From: Adineta vaga
Lineage: Eukaryota > Rotifera
DNA length: 64,000 nucleotides
Direction of reading: 5' to 3'
Assembly: GCA_021613535.1 (NCBI GenBank)
Contig: CP075492.1
Span: forward strand, 8,866,001 to 8,930,000
Below, one piece after another: positions 12,501 to 23,897 of this stretch (position 1 is its first letter; each line of letters starts with the position of its first letter). Made by a program: the position numbers and the translations under genes. The notes below the pieces were generated by a model. It worked only from the letters and a program-made list of their open reading frames with translations, had not been told where the DNA came from and did not search any database.

Positions 12501-13942
12501 GATAAAAGAATTTCAGCTTCGGGTTCTTCAAATGTAGAGATATAATCAAGTAGACAAACTTGATTATAATTCGTTCCTTGAATTAATAAACGAAAACCAA
12601 ATAAATGACGAATCGTTGGTGAACATCGAAGAGTTCGCTCAACAATACGACGACGAACATAGGATAATTGTTTCGATGTTAAATATGGACATGGACCATA
12701 AGCACCCATACGTAATGGATCAGATTGTATAATTGGTAATTGTGTATAATCACCATCTCCATCACTAACAATGTATAAAGTACAAACTTGATTATCATCA
12801 AGAGAATAACCATGTTCGAGAATGATAGATTGATTTAATTTACCAAAGATATGATCCTAAAATTGAATATAGATAAAGTATGATTTCTACTATAATAGTT
12901 TGCTTTTTTTTACTTCAAAAACAGCTCTAATTGTTTGTATTGTTTCTTCTTGACTTCTACAATTTATCAAACCATTACCATGTGTTGCACGAACAATCCA
13001 TTCTTGTTGATTAGGATATCTAATTCAAATAGAAATACAATATAGTTTCGAAAATCATACACTTTATTTTCCTTACTTATTGATAAAAACTTCAACATCT
13101 TCCTGATTTAAACAATGTGCCCATTCTAATGTTGGAATTTTATGTTTATTCATGAATTGTTTGGCATTTAATTGATTATCTGTTAAAGCTAATGTATCCA
13201 CTGAACATCCTAAATAATGTAAACCATGTTCACAAAGTCGTGCTTCAAGTTCTTCGAAATAAGATGTTTTATTTAATGAAATAACTAAATCAATTTGTTT
13301 TGAATCGACAAAATCGAGAACATCTTTTTCATGTTGAAATAATGTCGAAATTGTTCCCGCTGACTGATCAATTGTTGTGCCACTATTACCAGGTGAGATA
13401 AAAATTTTAAAATTTCGTCGTTGTAATAATTTCCATACAAGTGCATGTTCACATGCTGTTGAACCAATGACAAGTATGGTTGCTGGTCCTGGTTGTGCTA
13501 ATGATGTACATGTTGAATAGGCATCATTATCATCCGAACGTGCCAAGACACGTTCGAAAACACGTAAATCAGATGGTGCCGTATTGACATCATTATTTAA
13601 TGATTTTGTAAATAGAACACGATCGAATAATTTCTGTAATATTTTAGAATAGATATTTGTTGATGATGAAACAAAAAGATTTCCACCAAGTTCTTTTAAA
13701 TGTAATAAACGTTTCGTTGGTACTTCAATAATCGGTTGTGTTATGATATCATCAACACTGTTCAATTGTTCTTTGATTGCTTCAGATGATTGTTCAGTTT
13801 CATTATCAATAATTAAACCCGATTGAGTTTGAGCGACATTTGTCGACGACGATGTCGACTGGTTCTCACGTTGACGATAGGCGCCCGATGAAGAGATACG
13901 CGACCGCTTGTTGCCGCCACCACGGTTGTTCGCCTGCGACAT
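9555..13942 (-). CDS. Divergent GART-like (GARS-AIRS-GARFT) protein, probable pseudoenzyme
   Basis: Nine exons: 13077-13942, 12914-13019, 12099-12856, 11043-12046, 10808-10929, 10577-10733, 10300-10527, 10056-10237 and 9555-9998 (3867 nt, 1288 aa; human GART about 1010). The start is the ATG at 13942. Domain order matches animal GART: GARS (about 155-575; L-V-I-G...E-H-A-L-V-W-K-L, S-P-G-N-S-G-T, R-M-G-A-Y-G-P), AIRS-like (about 640-970; C-A-N-D-L, F-N-C-G-V) and GAR transformylase (about 1070-1288; L-L-N-I-Y-P-S-L-L-P-S-F). Key motifs are altered. The formyltransferase catalytic His is Tyr (Y1182). The AIRS segments for S-G-T-D-G-V-G-T-K, G-G-E-T-A-E-M and the T-G-G-G loop are not recognisable. 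The GARS ATP-site A-A-G-K-G and metal-site E-F-N segments are replaced. Extra disordered Arg/Gly-Ser N-terminal (1-60) and Lys-rich-then-acidic (about 595-645) segments look like nuclear-localisation and linker sequence. The frame is fully open, so it appears maintained; catalysis looks lost, and function is unknown. Confidence 0.85.
10740..10766. repeat. (TGAA)n microsatellite in an intron
   Basis: About six TGAA units in the intron between exons 5 and 6 of the GART-like gene, close to the acceptor. Length variation could affect splicing. Confidence 0.85.
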
Positions 13943-14636
13943 CTGATACAACTTTAGCACTATATCGTTCAATATCAACTAGAAGACAAAGATAAATATG
14001 ATTATATTTATTAAAAAGATGTGATATCATTCACAAAGTATCAATAGAATTGATAAGAAAAAGATTTAAACGAACAATATCGTACAAAACAGAAAGTCTA
14101 GTAGAACTCAATAGACGAAAGGCAAGGTGGATGTTTTGTTTATTTACCTTTTCATGTTAAAAATAGAATGCACCAATAGTAAATAAAGAAGAACCTCCGA
14201 ATTGAAGAGATGTCGCCTACTTACCTCACCAATTAGTTTTAAGCATAGCGCTAGTTTTATCTTCCTTATGATTGCATGCTTACTAGCCAATACAAATTCC
14301 AAGAGAGAAATACAATACAATACATTCAACGACAGCTAGAAGCAAAATCGTATTAAACGAAAAAGCATTGAGTAGAATATCAAATATTTAGCGTTATTTG
14401 TGTATAAAGACTGTTCTCTCAAATTCATTGAGTAAATTTCATTTCCAATTCAATTTATTGACCAAAGAAAGAAAAACAATTCATTGAAATCGAATAATCA
14501 ATCGTACACGATTTATACAATGTGCATAAACAGATATCAGACGAGACAAAAAGAAAACCCGAAAAAGAAAAGAAAATTATTTCTTACATCGTCTTGATAC
14601 AAGACATTTCGAAACGAACGATACAAATTCTCAGTT
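13943..14636. other. Intergenic / 5' UTR region of the GART-like gene
   Basis: Just upstream of the start codon the minus strand reads ...tcttctag followed by the exon, a clear 3' splice site about 38 nt before the ATG. This implies a non-coding upstream exon or a trans-splice acceptor. Nothing else is recognisable here. Confidence 0.5.
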
Positions 14637-15814
14637 TCATTCTCTCATTAATTCAATAACAAAGTTAAATGCAACGTGTTCGTTCAATGGAAAAGTTCGT
14701 TTAACAACTACTTGATAGCAATTCATAATAAAATTACTCAAGACTAATTTTCCACGTGGTAATCGTAATTGATAACCCATTTGTTTACAATCTGGATTGG
14801 GTATACGTTCAATAATTGTTTGATTAATACCATCATATACATATAATGTTGCTTGTCGAGCACGTATCGTATTAAATGAACGAAAAGCACGTTGACAAGT
14901 AAACCAAAATGATGCGCAATCTGTTGAGAATTGTGCATTCGCTTGAAATATTAAACCTTTATAAGTTAATTTATTATCTTTACGACCATTCAATACTATT
15001 GTATGTCGATTGGGATCATAATATGAACGATCATCAACTATATAAAACAAAAATAATCTTTAACATAAAGAAATCTTTGACTACATACCATAGATATGTT
15101 TAAGTTCATAGTTTAATTCTGTTGGATCATCGATTAAACATAGTGAACGTGCAAGAAATGCTTTCTTGAATTTTTCATTCAATTGTGATTTAGCTACACA
15201 AGATATTAGATGACGTTTTTCTACATCACCTGTAAGTGATAATAATTTTGTACGTAGTAATGTTAAAATTTTAATAAAATATTCATCTGGTAAACCAAGA
15301 AACATCATACCATTCAATAAATCATCATAAAATAATAGTTGTTGTGGACTTTGTTGTAGATTTTCATCCGCATATAACAAATCTATACATGTCAATAGCG
15401 TTTTTTCTGTAAAATTAAATGTACAATGATATTCATTGAGATAACATTGTTGACTTGAATCGTATGTAGATTCCGGTTGATTATATTTGAAAAATAAACG
15501 AAAATATATTGATGATGCACTCAAGACAAGACGATGACATAGAACAGAAGATGATAAACCATTGCATATGTAAACAAGACGACAGTCGCAACAATGACGA
15601 GCCGTTAAATATGAACGAAGTTTCGAACTTAAACCAATCGACATAGATGATGGAGATAAATCTTAAGAAAACAAATTTAGTCATTATTATTCTAAATATA
15701 CCTCAAGTAATCTTCTTTCAAGTAAAACATACCGAGATCTTCTTCATCTTGAAATAACATTGAATTTTTTCGTTCTGTAGTGGTTGTTTGTGTTTTGGTG
15801 TTTACAACTTGCAT
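14637..15814 (-). CDS. BTB/POZ-like domain protein
   Basis: Three exons: 15733-15814, 15089-15661 and 14637-15037 (1056 nt, 351 aa). After a Thr/Gln-rich leader, residues about 45-150 carry a BTB-like pattern: D-C-R-L-V-Y-I, then V-L-C-H-R-L-V-L-S-A-S-S-I-Y-F-R-L-F-F, equivalent to D-V...H+.VLAA.S.YF..MF. A helical region follows. The C-terminal 130 residues (Y-D-P-N-R-H-T-I-V-L-N-G...) match nothing I recognise. BTB domains mediate dimerisation and often recruit CUL3; the substrate-binding part cannot be named. All splice sites are GT-AG and the frame closes. BTB assignment is moderate, as the first helix is atypical. Confidence 0.7.
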
Positions 15815-16137
15815 TCTTTTTTCTTTCTAAATTATGTCTTTTCCACTCGTTGTTGCTTTATCCAAAGATACAGATGACCGATGACGTTCAATATACACCA
15901 ACCAGTCAGTATGAACTATTTTTTCTTGTTGTTATCGGTGGTGTGTGATGTAAAAGCAAGAGAACAGTCAAACATATTGTTCACGATAGACGGCAACTAA
16001 CTGACTGATACATATTCGTTTATGGATAGAACAGTCGATCGTGTCTGTATGTATGCATACATAAATCTTTCTATACATGCAATTGAAAACATAAGAATGA
16101 AAAAAAAAACAGAAAACATCTTTCAGTCCGTCAATGT

Positions 16138-16308
16138 TTATCGTCGTTTCGTCTTGTTTTTCTTTTCTGTATAAATTCGACGCATCAAGTGAATTGTAAA
16201 TATGTTAATATAACTTGGAAATAAGATTAAATCAATACTAATTTGCAAAGTATTTGAAATTCCGTCGATAAAATCCTCCAAATCATAATCATTATTGTTT
16301 TCATCCAT
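16138..16308 (-). CDS. Possible 56-residue small protein (low confidence)
   Basis: ATG at 16308, stop at 16138-16140. The peptide has a polar acidic start (M-D-E-N-N-N-D-Y-D-L-E-D), a hydrophobic centre of about 20 residues and a strongly basic end (E-K-K-N-K-T-K-R-R). The minus strand reads ...aactttag about 20 nt upstream, a possible splice acceptor. The three-part composition is suggestive of a real small membrane peptide, but no family is recognised and it may be chance. Confidence 0.25.
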   Translation of the reverse strand: MDENNNDYDLEDFIDGISNTLQISIDLILFPSYINIFTIHLMRRIYTEKKNKTKRR

Positions 16309-18360
16309 AATTGATGTCGTACTATTCTAAAGTTATAAATCAGCGTTTATGTCACACGTTATGCATTCATGTGTGACCTTTGAATGCAGTGAATGATCCA
16401 GAAAATATCGTAGATAGTCACAGAAAGAAAGCAACGAAAAGTAATCTCTTAAACTGATTTATTGAATAGTTCGAATGTACCAAAGAAATGAGAACTATCA
16501 TTTTCTGTTAGTCAATAGCAAACCGACAGATTGTGTACAACTCTATTGAATATAATCAGTTTCGAAATGTGCTACTTATAACATAAGAGTTTAAATTTAG
16601 TCCTTGTCAAGTTGTCAATACATCATTCCATAGAAAGAACACAAGAATATACACGTCATTATGCAATATTTTGAGATATGATAGGTTTATGGATTATACA
16701 AAGTTGACCACGTATGCTCTGAATAGAACTGTTTTGTTATAGTTATACTGTTGATAAATTATTGTGCTTCTGTAAGCAAATCTAAGACTATAGTAAAAAT
16801 TCAATATGATTCAAATCAATATTGTTTTCTAACCGAATCCATTGAATACTCGTTTATAAGTTTAGTCTTGTACTGCTTTTATGAATGATGAACAGTAACA
16901 ATCAGTATCCATATTAGTAGATAGTAAATTGCTATTTATCTTCGAAATTAGATATGATACAACTTCAAGTAGTTCTGAATTACATATTTCATCTATGAGA
17001 AATGTCGACACGCATCAGAAAGTATATAGATTAACGACTTTGTTTGCTATCGTTGGATATGATGATTGTCAACTGTTGAACACTATCGAACTGAATCAAT
17101 CATAATAAATTAGTATTAAATTAATGCTAGAAAACATATTAATCGAGTCAAAATACAAAATCTAACAGATTTCTGTGTTCTACGTATGTACTATTTGAAA
17201 TTTTTGCTTTTCGAAGTTTCAAATCTAATCCAACTACATTATAACTAACATAAATAATTATTCAGTAAGATATCTATCAATACTAAAATATTGAGTCTAT
17301 TCGAAATCTTGTTACAGTTCAATGAACCAATTGATGACTGCATGTCAATTGTTGTTTACCGATCTATCTATTTTTAGATCATATAGCTTAACCAATATAG
17401 GTATAATTATATGGTTGAAAATTTCCAACATAGACGACATATTCGTCACGTATTTGTCACAAATCAACAAAAATATTAGTCTTAATGTATCGATAGTAGT
17501 TTACCTTTTTATATATTTCTATTGTATTGTAGCTATGCCATGGAGCATAATTGTACGAAACGCGAACATGTATCTAATCGAATAGCATTACTTTGTTAGC
17601 TGTTTTCATCTTGTCCAAAATTAGTTCATTCTATAACTTAATGTGTTTTGATAGATCAAAGACTCAAAACGTAGGAATACGAGTGTCAGTTATTGATAAA
17701 TGAATTCAAAGTTGTGAGAAAAATATTGGCATAATGGAATACTTTTATTTTGATATGTCTTTGTATTATATTTCGTTTTATCGGTAGTTGAAATTACTTC
17801 AGAACTGAATTGATTTTGCAAGATAAAAAGCGATCGATCCAATCTTGAAAGATACGATCAATAAAATATATCCTTTTCATTCTATGATTTTATATCGTTC
17901 TTTAGTAAGAAAAAAATCGTTAACTTCATAGTCATTTTGTTGAATTAATACGCAGTGAAAACCATCTTAAATGATATCTCTACAGTAGATGCGACAATGA
18001 AACGGATCCGATAATATTTATGAATCATTAAATCTACATCATTCGATCGTACCTGATTTGAACAGACTCGTATATAGAGACAGAAAAAACACTATTACAG
18101 TTATATTTTTGTCCCGATAAATACATACTTTCGATCATTATTTAAAACGACTGATTCATATCAATAAAATCTAATGAAACGTATGTAAGAACAAAAATAT
18201 GTACTATGATTGTATTGTATTGTTCCTCCGGTATATCCCAACATACATTGCACGCCGCTTGTGAGTTTAATGTTTACCTGTTTAGATAATAAGATAATTT
18301 ATGATTTACTTCCTTTTTTTTGAATCACTGATCCGTAACGAGGCCGTCTCAAGATTTGTG

Positions 18361-18368
18361 TATATAAG
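18361..18368 (+). promoter_or_regulatory. TATA box of the small Tyr/Gly-rich gene
   Basis: tatataag, about 42 nt upstream of the ATG at 18410. The short leader implies a start site close to 18390. Placement supports the downstream gene being real. Confidence 0.6.
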
Positions 18369-18409
18369 ACATATACTACCTTCTTTCAAACTAGTAAATA
18401 AAAACACAA

Positions 18410-18832
18410 ATGGCTTCTCCTTTTATTGATCCTTCACAAAGACGTCGTCGTCGACGAAATCATGCTTCTCAACCATCGGTAGCACAATATGAACATGGAA
18501 TTCATAATAATTACAACAATGGACGACAAGCAGCAGCTTATCCTGGGCTATCTGCTGGATTTGGTTACCCATTGGGTGATGTTGTTCGTCCTGTAGGTAT
18601 AACAGGCATGCCGTTCTATACTACCCCTCGTAGATATGCTTATGGTAACATTAGTACAGGAAATTATCAACCCTTTAATGGAAACAGAGGTAGTGGTGGT
18701 GTTCAGTACGCTAGTCGCCCTCCTCAATATTATCGCGAAGTTGAAATTGATCAACCTGCTACAAGTGGCCCAACTGTAAATTTTGATGCGCCTATCGCTG
18801 CTATGAACGTTCCTGCCTTTAGCGCTTTTTAA
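18410..18832 (+). CDS. Small intrinsically disordered Arg/Tyr/Gly-rich protein
   Basis: Single exon, 140 aa. It opens with M-A-S-P-F-I-D-P-S-Q followed by six arginines. The rest is rich in Tyr, Gly, Asn, Pro and Ala with no hydrophobic core, signal peptide or membrane segment. Codon use looks like a real gene; a TATA box sits 42 nt upstream and an AATAAA lies 62 nt after the stop (18894-18899). It stands alone in an 8 kb gene-poor area. No family is recognised. The poly-Arg plus aromatic, low-complexity composition could suit nucleic-acid binding or condensate formation, or a structural or secreted coat; that is inference only. Confidence 0.75.
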   Translation: MASPFIDPSQRRRRRRNHASQPSVAQYEHGIHNNYNNGRQAAAYPGLSAGFGYPLGDVVRPVGITGMPFYTTPRRYAYGNISTGNYQPFNGNRGSGGVQYASRPPQYYREVEIDQPATSGPTVNFDAPIAAMNVPAFSAF

Positions 18833-20230
18833 AATTAACGTTTTGAGTGTTGATAAACATTTTTTGTACAACATTCTGTTCAACTAAATTTTCAATAAAT
18901 AACAGAAAACAGTATATGTTATATATGTTTATCCTTTTCTATATTTTGTCTTATGTTTTATGCATTATCGATTGTGTCATTACATACGAATGAAAAACAC
19001 GATAGGAATATCCCGGAATTTGTCAAGATGAAAATACTAATAACTCGAGTTTTTACTCGATCGATTATAATAATTTACTTTTATTCTAATTAATGTGCAA
19101 AAATGGTCATTCAGTCATAAAAAATTATTTTGTATGCGTTTTTGATATATAAGAAATTATAGCAACAGCTACAAACACCTAGTAACTAATGTTACCCTTC
19201 GGAATGTGAAAAACAAAGATTAGTTTTCATCATTAGTGAATCAAATATATGTTTTTAGAGCTATTATTGGCAAAGAAAAAATGTGGTTCGAGAGAACTGG
19301 TTGAAGATATCTATTATGCCTTCTCATTTATTCAAAAATATCATAAATAGCTATGTTTTTCCTCCACAAATTAGTTTGTATACAATTTGATATTTCGTTA
19401 AAATCATTGAATGAAGCGTGAAACGATGAAATATGAATTACGATCATATTCATACTAGTGAACGATTTTCAGATCATTCTTTCCAGATTTTTCGTAATTG
19501 GTTTGTTACATTGTTCTAAAACTATTCCAGAAACCAAAACTTTCTTTTTCATATTTCTCATCTCCAGTTAAATATGATTCATATGAATTTAATGAAATTT
19601 TATAACTTTTAATTGCCTTTTTCCAGAAACGAAGTAATGGAAATATAATCCAACCGATATTTCTCTAAGTGTTGGATTGAAATAATTTCTTTAAACGTCA
19701 CAGTAATTTCAGGATGTATTGACAGATTCTCACTCGATTGTTCAAAACGAATATTTGATATATGTTTTTATATGGCAAAATTAAAAATATACGACGTTTG
19801 GTTTACGAGAGGGTAATTTACAAAAGTTGATAATAGTTTTCGAAAAGAGAATCGATACATAAGCTGAAGGTAGAATGTATGTTTTCAAGGGTAACTTATC
19901 GTTATCAGTGACGTAAAATGTAAGATGAATAACTATGACACAATAAGAGTAAACTTATTGAATAGATTAGAATAAAAGTATTTCAAAAAAAACAAACGAT
20001 AAGAAATATAATAAGTGAAGCAAAAATAATTAAACAGATCATAAGAATAACACATATTAAACGACGATGATATTTGTCCATCATTTTTAAAGATTTATTT
20101 ATATACGATGAAAAGAATTAAATGATTTAATTAGAAAAGTTTTTATAAAAATCGTTATAACAAAGTATGGAATAGAAATTTCATTGAATAAATGTTAGAG
20201 ATGAAACGATTTGATTGTTGAAGATAATAT
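18833..20230. other. AT-rich intergenic region
   Basis: About 1.4 kb with no recognisable exon on either strand. The end nearest 20231 probably holds the 3' UTR of the Pmp3-like gene. I see no repeat or RNA gene. Confidence 0.5.
18894..18899 (+). terminator. Polyadenylation signal AATAAA
   Basis: Canonical AATAAA 62 nt downstream of the stop of the gene at 18410-18832. Confidence 0.7.
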
Positions 20231-20395
20231 CTATTTGAGAATAATCCAAAAAGCATGAATAATACCGATAATATAAAATCCTAAAATGGTTAAGATTAAA
20301 TTTATTAAGACTTGATTATTGCATGCATTTTGATGCAAATAAACAGCCAATGGTGGAATAAAAAAGGCAAGAATAAGTAATATAATATCGGCCAT
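20231..20395 (-). CDS. Pmp3/UPF0057 (YqaE-type) small membrane protein
   Basis: Intronless, 54 aa. It starts M-A-D-I-I-L-L-I-L-A-F-F-I-P-P-L-A-V-Y-L, then a short polar loop with a cysteine, then a second hydrophobic helix with I-N-L-I-L-T-I-L-G and the family's G-I-I-H-A-F-W-I-I-L ending. Length, two-helix layout, the P-P-L-A-V motif and the G-I-I-H-A motif match the Pmp3/RCI2/UPF0057 proteolipid family. In yeast and plants these plasma-membrane peptides limit Na+/K+ leak and are induced by cold, salt and drying. A role in desiccation or osmotic stress is an attractive inference here. The family occurs in bacteria, fungi, plants and some invertebrates and is missing from vertebrates. Confidence 0.88.
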   Translation of the reverse strand: MADIILLILAFFIPPLAVYLHQNACNNQVLINLILTILGFYIIGIIHAFWIILK

Positions 20396-21708
20396 ATTTC
20401 AGCTGTTTTAAGAAGAGCGCTTGTTTAACAACGAATTGTCTATTTGAATAAACGAAATGCAACTAAACTCAATATATAAATATGAATAGTTGTTTTTTTT
20501 TCTTATCAATTCTTCTTTTTGTAGTATCATCGAATGTGGGGGAGAGAGAGAAAGATCCAACGATTAGGCACAGTGAAGATATTTTTGACGATAAAAGAAA
20601 ACATGCAAAAATGTCTTTTTCAAAGATAATTGTGCATGACCATATACTCGCCTGCTTCACTCATACTATTGTCGTAATACCGGCAATAAAAAATAGAAAA
20701 TATTTTTATGAAAAGGAAATATTACTTATCTACTTGAGCGAATCAAATTAAATGACTAATTAATCACGCTGAGTTTTACGTGCATCATTAAAAACGAACA
20801 AATTGCATATGAATAACTCAAAAGTCGTTCGATTATTCTTGCCGATAATTTCGTTTGAATACTATGAAAGATTTCTATGCTTATAATGATTGACTTTAAC
20901 ACTGACTTATATATATGAAATCTTCCATAGAACATATTAGATTATAACGATTCATAGAACATGATATGTCTTAATTCTCTATTAGTAATAGCAGATAACG
21001 AATAAAGTTGTACCTAGTCATCGTTTAGCCTATAGGCAAATCCATTGACACTAGAGAGAACTTATCATTGACTATATTGATGAAGTCGATCAAAGCTTTG
21101 GAAAAAAAAGAAAAGAAATGTATTGAATTATATTACTGATTTACGATAAAGCTTATCGAAGTTAAGTGTTGTTATTTTTCAATTGAGTTTTATTCCTGAT
21201 TATAAATTGTAGAATAATACCGTAGTAAAAGAACTGATGTATTAATTCAAACATTATCGTTACTTTCTTCTTTGGGTATAACAACTTCCAAAGGGAAAGA
21301 ATTTGAGATTTTTAACTCAGAAAGTCATCCCTCACGAGAGCATACTACTATGTAGTATTTGGTTACATTCATCCTATACTAGCAAGAAACTCTATTTACT
21401 CTATGAATCGTTCAAGTTGCATTCATTAATATGATAAGATTTATTTTGAGGGTGTTGTGATTAGTTGAAAATACGTATATGTTTGGTATATGTAAAAGAA
21501 AAACACAGATATGGATTGGTATAAAAAAAATATTTGTTTCAATTACTACAAATATTACACAACACTGAAAAACAACTGAACACGAAGCGTACCGAAGATG
21601 TTTCACCGATAAACAATACAAAAATAAATCGAAGTTTGTAGTGCAACAAAATATAATATGTTATCTTACGATAGATTAATAGAACAAAGAAATGAAAACC
21701 GGTTTGAA
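20396..21708. other. AT-rich intergenic region
   Basis: About 1.3 kb upstream of the Pmp3-like gene and downstream of CHEK2. Open frames at 20469-20751 overlap on both strands and look like shadows of low-complexity sequence. I see no gene. Confidence 0.5.
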
Positions 21709-23391
21709 TCAATGTTTGACTCGTTTACGTCTTCCACTGGCATAAGTACTTTCGGAAGGTGCTGTAGTGCTTTCTGTTGCTGGATTTTCTTCTACATCCT
21801 CGCATACAGCACGTTTACTGGTGTTAACTATTGGAGGTGTTACGATGACATGCGAAGGATACATAATACTATCCACTCGTTTCGTATTGTCACGATCATC
21901 AGCTAACCATGGATGTTGAAGAACATCGTCCATTGTTAAACGTTTTGCTGGATCAGTGCACATCATTTTTCGGATAAGATCTTTTACCGATTCTGACACA
22001 TCGGACCAAAATTCATTAGGAAATGTATAAAGACCCTGAATAATTTGATCATTTAAAGGTGTGCCACTAATCGATTCACTAAATGGTGGATAACCAACTA
22101 GAAATAGATAGAAGATACGAAATAGAATCAAGAAAAACCAAGTCTTTTCCTTACCTAAACAAATATATAGAATCACACCTAAACTCCAAACATCAACTTT
22201 ATTTGTATAACTTGCTTCACCACGAGTTGAAAGAACTTCTGGTGCTGTAAAATAAAAATGTTGTTTTTTCTAGAAAATATATATTCTTTCTGTTACCCAG
22301 ATAATTTGGTGTACCACAAAATGTTTTCATCAATGATGTTTCATTAATAAATCTTGATAAACCGAAATCTGTAATTTTCACCAATGTTTCATTCGTATCT
22401 GGTAATGTTAATAGAACATTTTCTGGTTTTAAATCACGATGTGTTATCGAACGATCATGTAAATATTTAACTCCAAGACACATTTGTCGAAAGAGAAATT
22501 TACTTGTTGCTTCATCAAATTGAGCATTAGCTACGATACGATCAAATAATTCTCCACCTTCGACTAATTCAAGAATAATATAAACAGCATTTGAAGTATC
22601 ATAAATATCATATACACGAATGATACATGGATGATCAAGTTCTTGTAAAATTTTACATTCTGATTGAATTTGTTGATTAAATGAATGAGCTTGAGCACCC
22701 AATATTGTAAAATGTTTTTTCGCGATAATTTTCATTGCAAATCGATTGCATGTACCTAAGCAACAGGATGAATTTCACTAGGAAAAGGAATGAATTTCTC
22801 ATACCTCGAATAAAACATAATTTAACTTCTCCATATGCACCACGTCCAATTTCTTTTGATACAATATATTTTTCTCTTACAACATCAGGTATTGAACTAT
22901 CTTCTTTAGCATTTGTATCAATATAAACATAAACACGATTTGTTTTTGATGCTAAAGCAATTTCTGCATTATTATCGAGAACATGTTTTTTATTTTTGCC
23001 AATCTTATCTCCATTTACATATGTACCATTTGACGAGAGATCTTGAATATAAACAAAATCTTTTATTGTATCACGAATGATTTTAAAATGGGTCGATGAA
23101 TATGTTGCATAATATTTCGATGTTTGAATTTCTTTTGAATCAAGCATTATGGAACATTTTTTACCACGACCTAATGAGTATTCATTTTCAGTTAAATTAA
23201 TTGAAGGAAAAAGTTTATTTATAGATAAAAGTCGTCCCCAAATGTCTAAAGTTTGTTCGTCATTTTCTTCATCGGGAAATGTGTTGCCTGCTTCACCACA
23301 TTCTTGCGTTATTTGAGTTGGTCCGTCGTTCTATAAAATAGGAAAATGATTTTTAATTCGAATAGAATCAGCTAAACGCAAAACTAACCAT
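21709..23391 (-). CDS. CHEK2: Checkpoint kinase 2 (FHA domain + CAMK kinase)
   Basis: Five exons: 23389-23391, 22805-23330, 22297-22755, 22155-22244 and 21709-22097 (1467 nt, 488 aa; human 543). The start ATG is the whole coding part of exon 1, sitting directly against a GT-T-A-G-T donor; a downstream Met exists, but using it would remove part of the FHA domain. FHA (about 30-125): W-G-R-L-L, G-R-G-K-K-C, H-F-K-I-I-R, S-S-N-G-T-Y-V-N. Kinase (about 143-400): G-R-G-A-Y-G-E-V-K-L, F-A-M-K-I-I, H-R-D-L-K-P-E-N, D-F-G-L-S, G-T-P-N-Y-L-A-P-E, D-P-A-K-R-L. It ends with a basic G-R-R-K-R-V-K-H, a likely nuclear signal. Chk2 relays ATM signals from double-strand breaks to cell-cycle arrest. The SQ/TQ cluster before the FHA domain is almost absent, with only T-Q-I-T-Q visible. 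Confidence 0.93.
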
Positions 23392-23897
23392 CGATGCTGA
23401 ATATCTTTTGTATAAAACTAAAATACGGCAAACTACTACTCAAATTCAAATTCAAACATGAGTCAGGGTTGCATAAATGCATTCACAACAAGACACGACC
23501 AATAAACATAACTTACGAGTGACATCTGTTTTGAAGAAAAAATATTCTCGTTTAGTTAATGATTTTGCATTTAAAATTCATTGCGAATGTTATTCTATCA
23601 ACATGAATGATCTATACAAAGGAAATATCACATTTTATACGGAAAATAGTGAACGAACCATATCAAACTTTTACATTCATTTTCGAAAACAACTTAATTG
23701 ACATACTTATTATCAAATGAAGTTTTCTCTGGTGATCATGCCTCAAAGAACAGTCGATGTCGAGAGAGAGAGTGTGAAATTTCTCTATGCACTTCTTATC
23801 AGATCATTATGCAATATTTGTGAATTAAAGCATATGGTTTGATTATATACTTAATCACATTGGTTTTATTCTGTTCACATACAGCGAAGTACAAATA
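23392..23897. other. Intergenic, divergent CHEK2 / membrane-protein gene
   Basis: About 500 bp that should hold both promoters. A plus-strand open frame (23477-23701) has no homology or signal and is likely chance. The GAGAGAGAG stretch near 23762 is the only simple tract. Confidence 0.5.

Larger units (their letters stand above)
15815..18409. other. Gene-poor AT-rich stretch
   Basis: About 2.6 kb between the BTB-like gene and the small plus-strand gene. Apart from a possible small ORF at 16138-16308 I find no exon with convincing coding character. A plus-strand frame at 17322-17585 is hydrophobic, AT-driven and lacks homology. No tRNA cloverleaf was recognised. Confidence 0.5.

Noticed and set aside
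17322-17585. 87-codon hydrophobic frame
   Set aside because: AT-driven Ile/Tyr/Leu composition, no homology, no signals around it.
20469-20751. Overlapping open frames on both strands
   Set aside because: Open on both strands because of low complexity; no family, no splice context.
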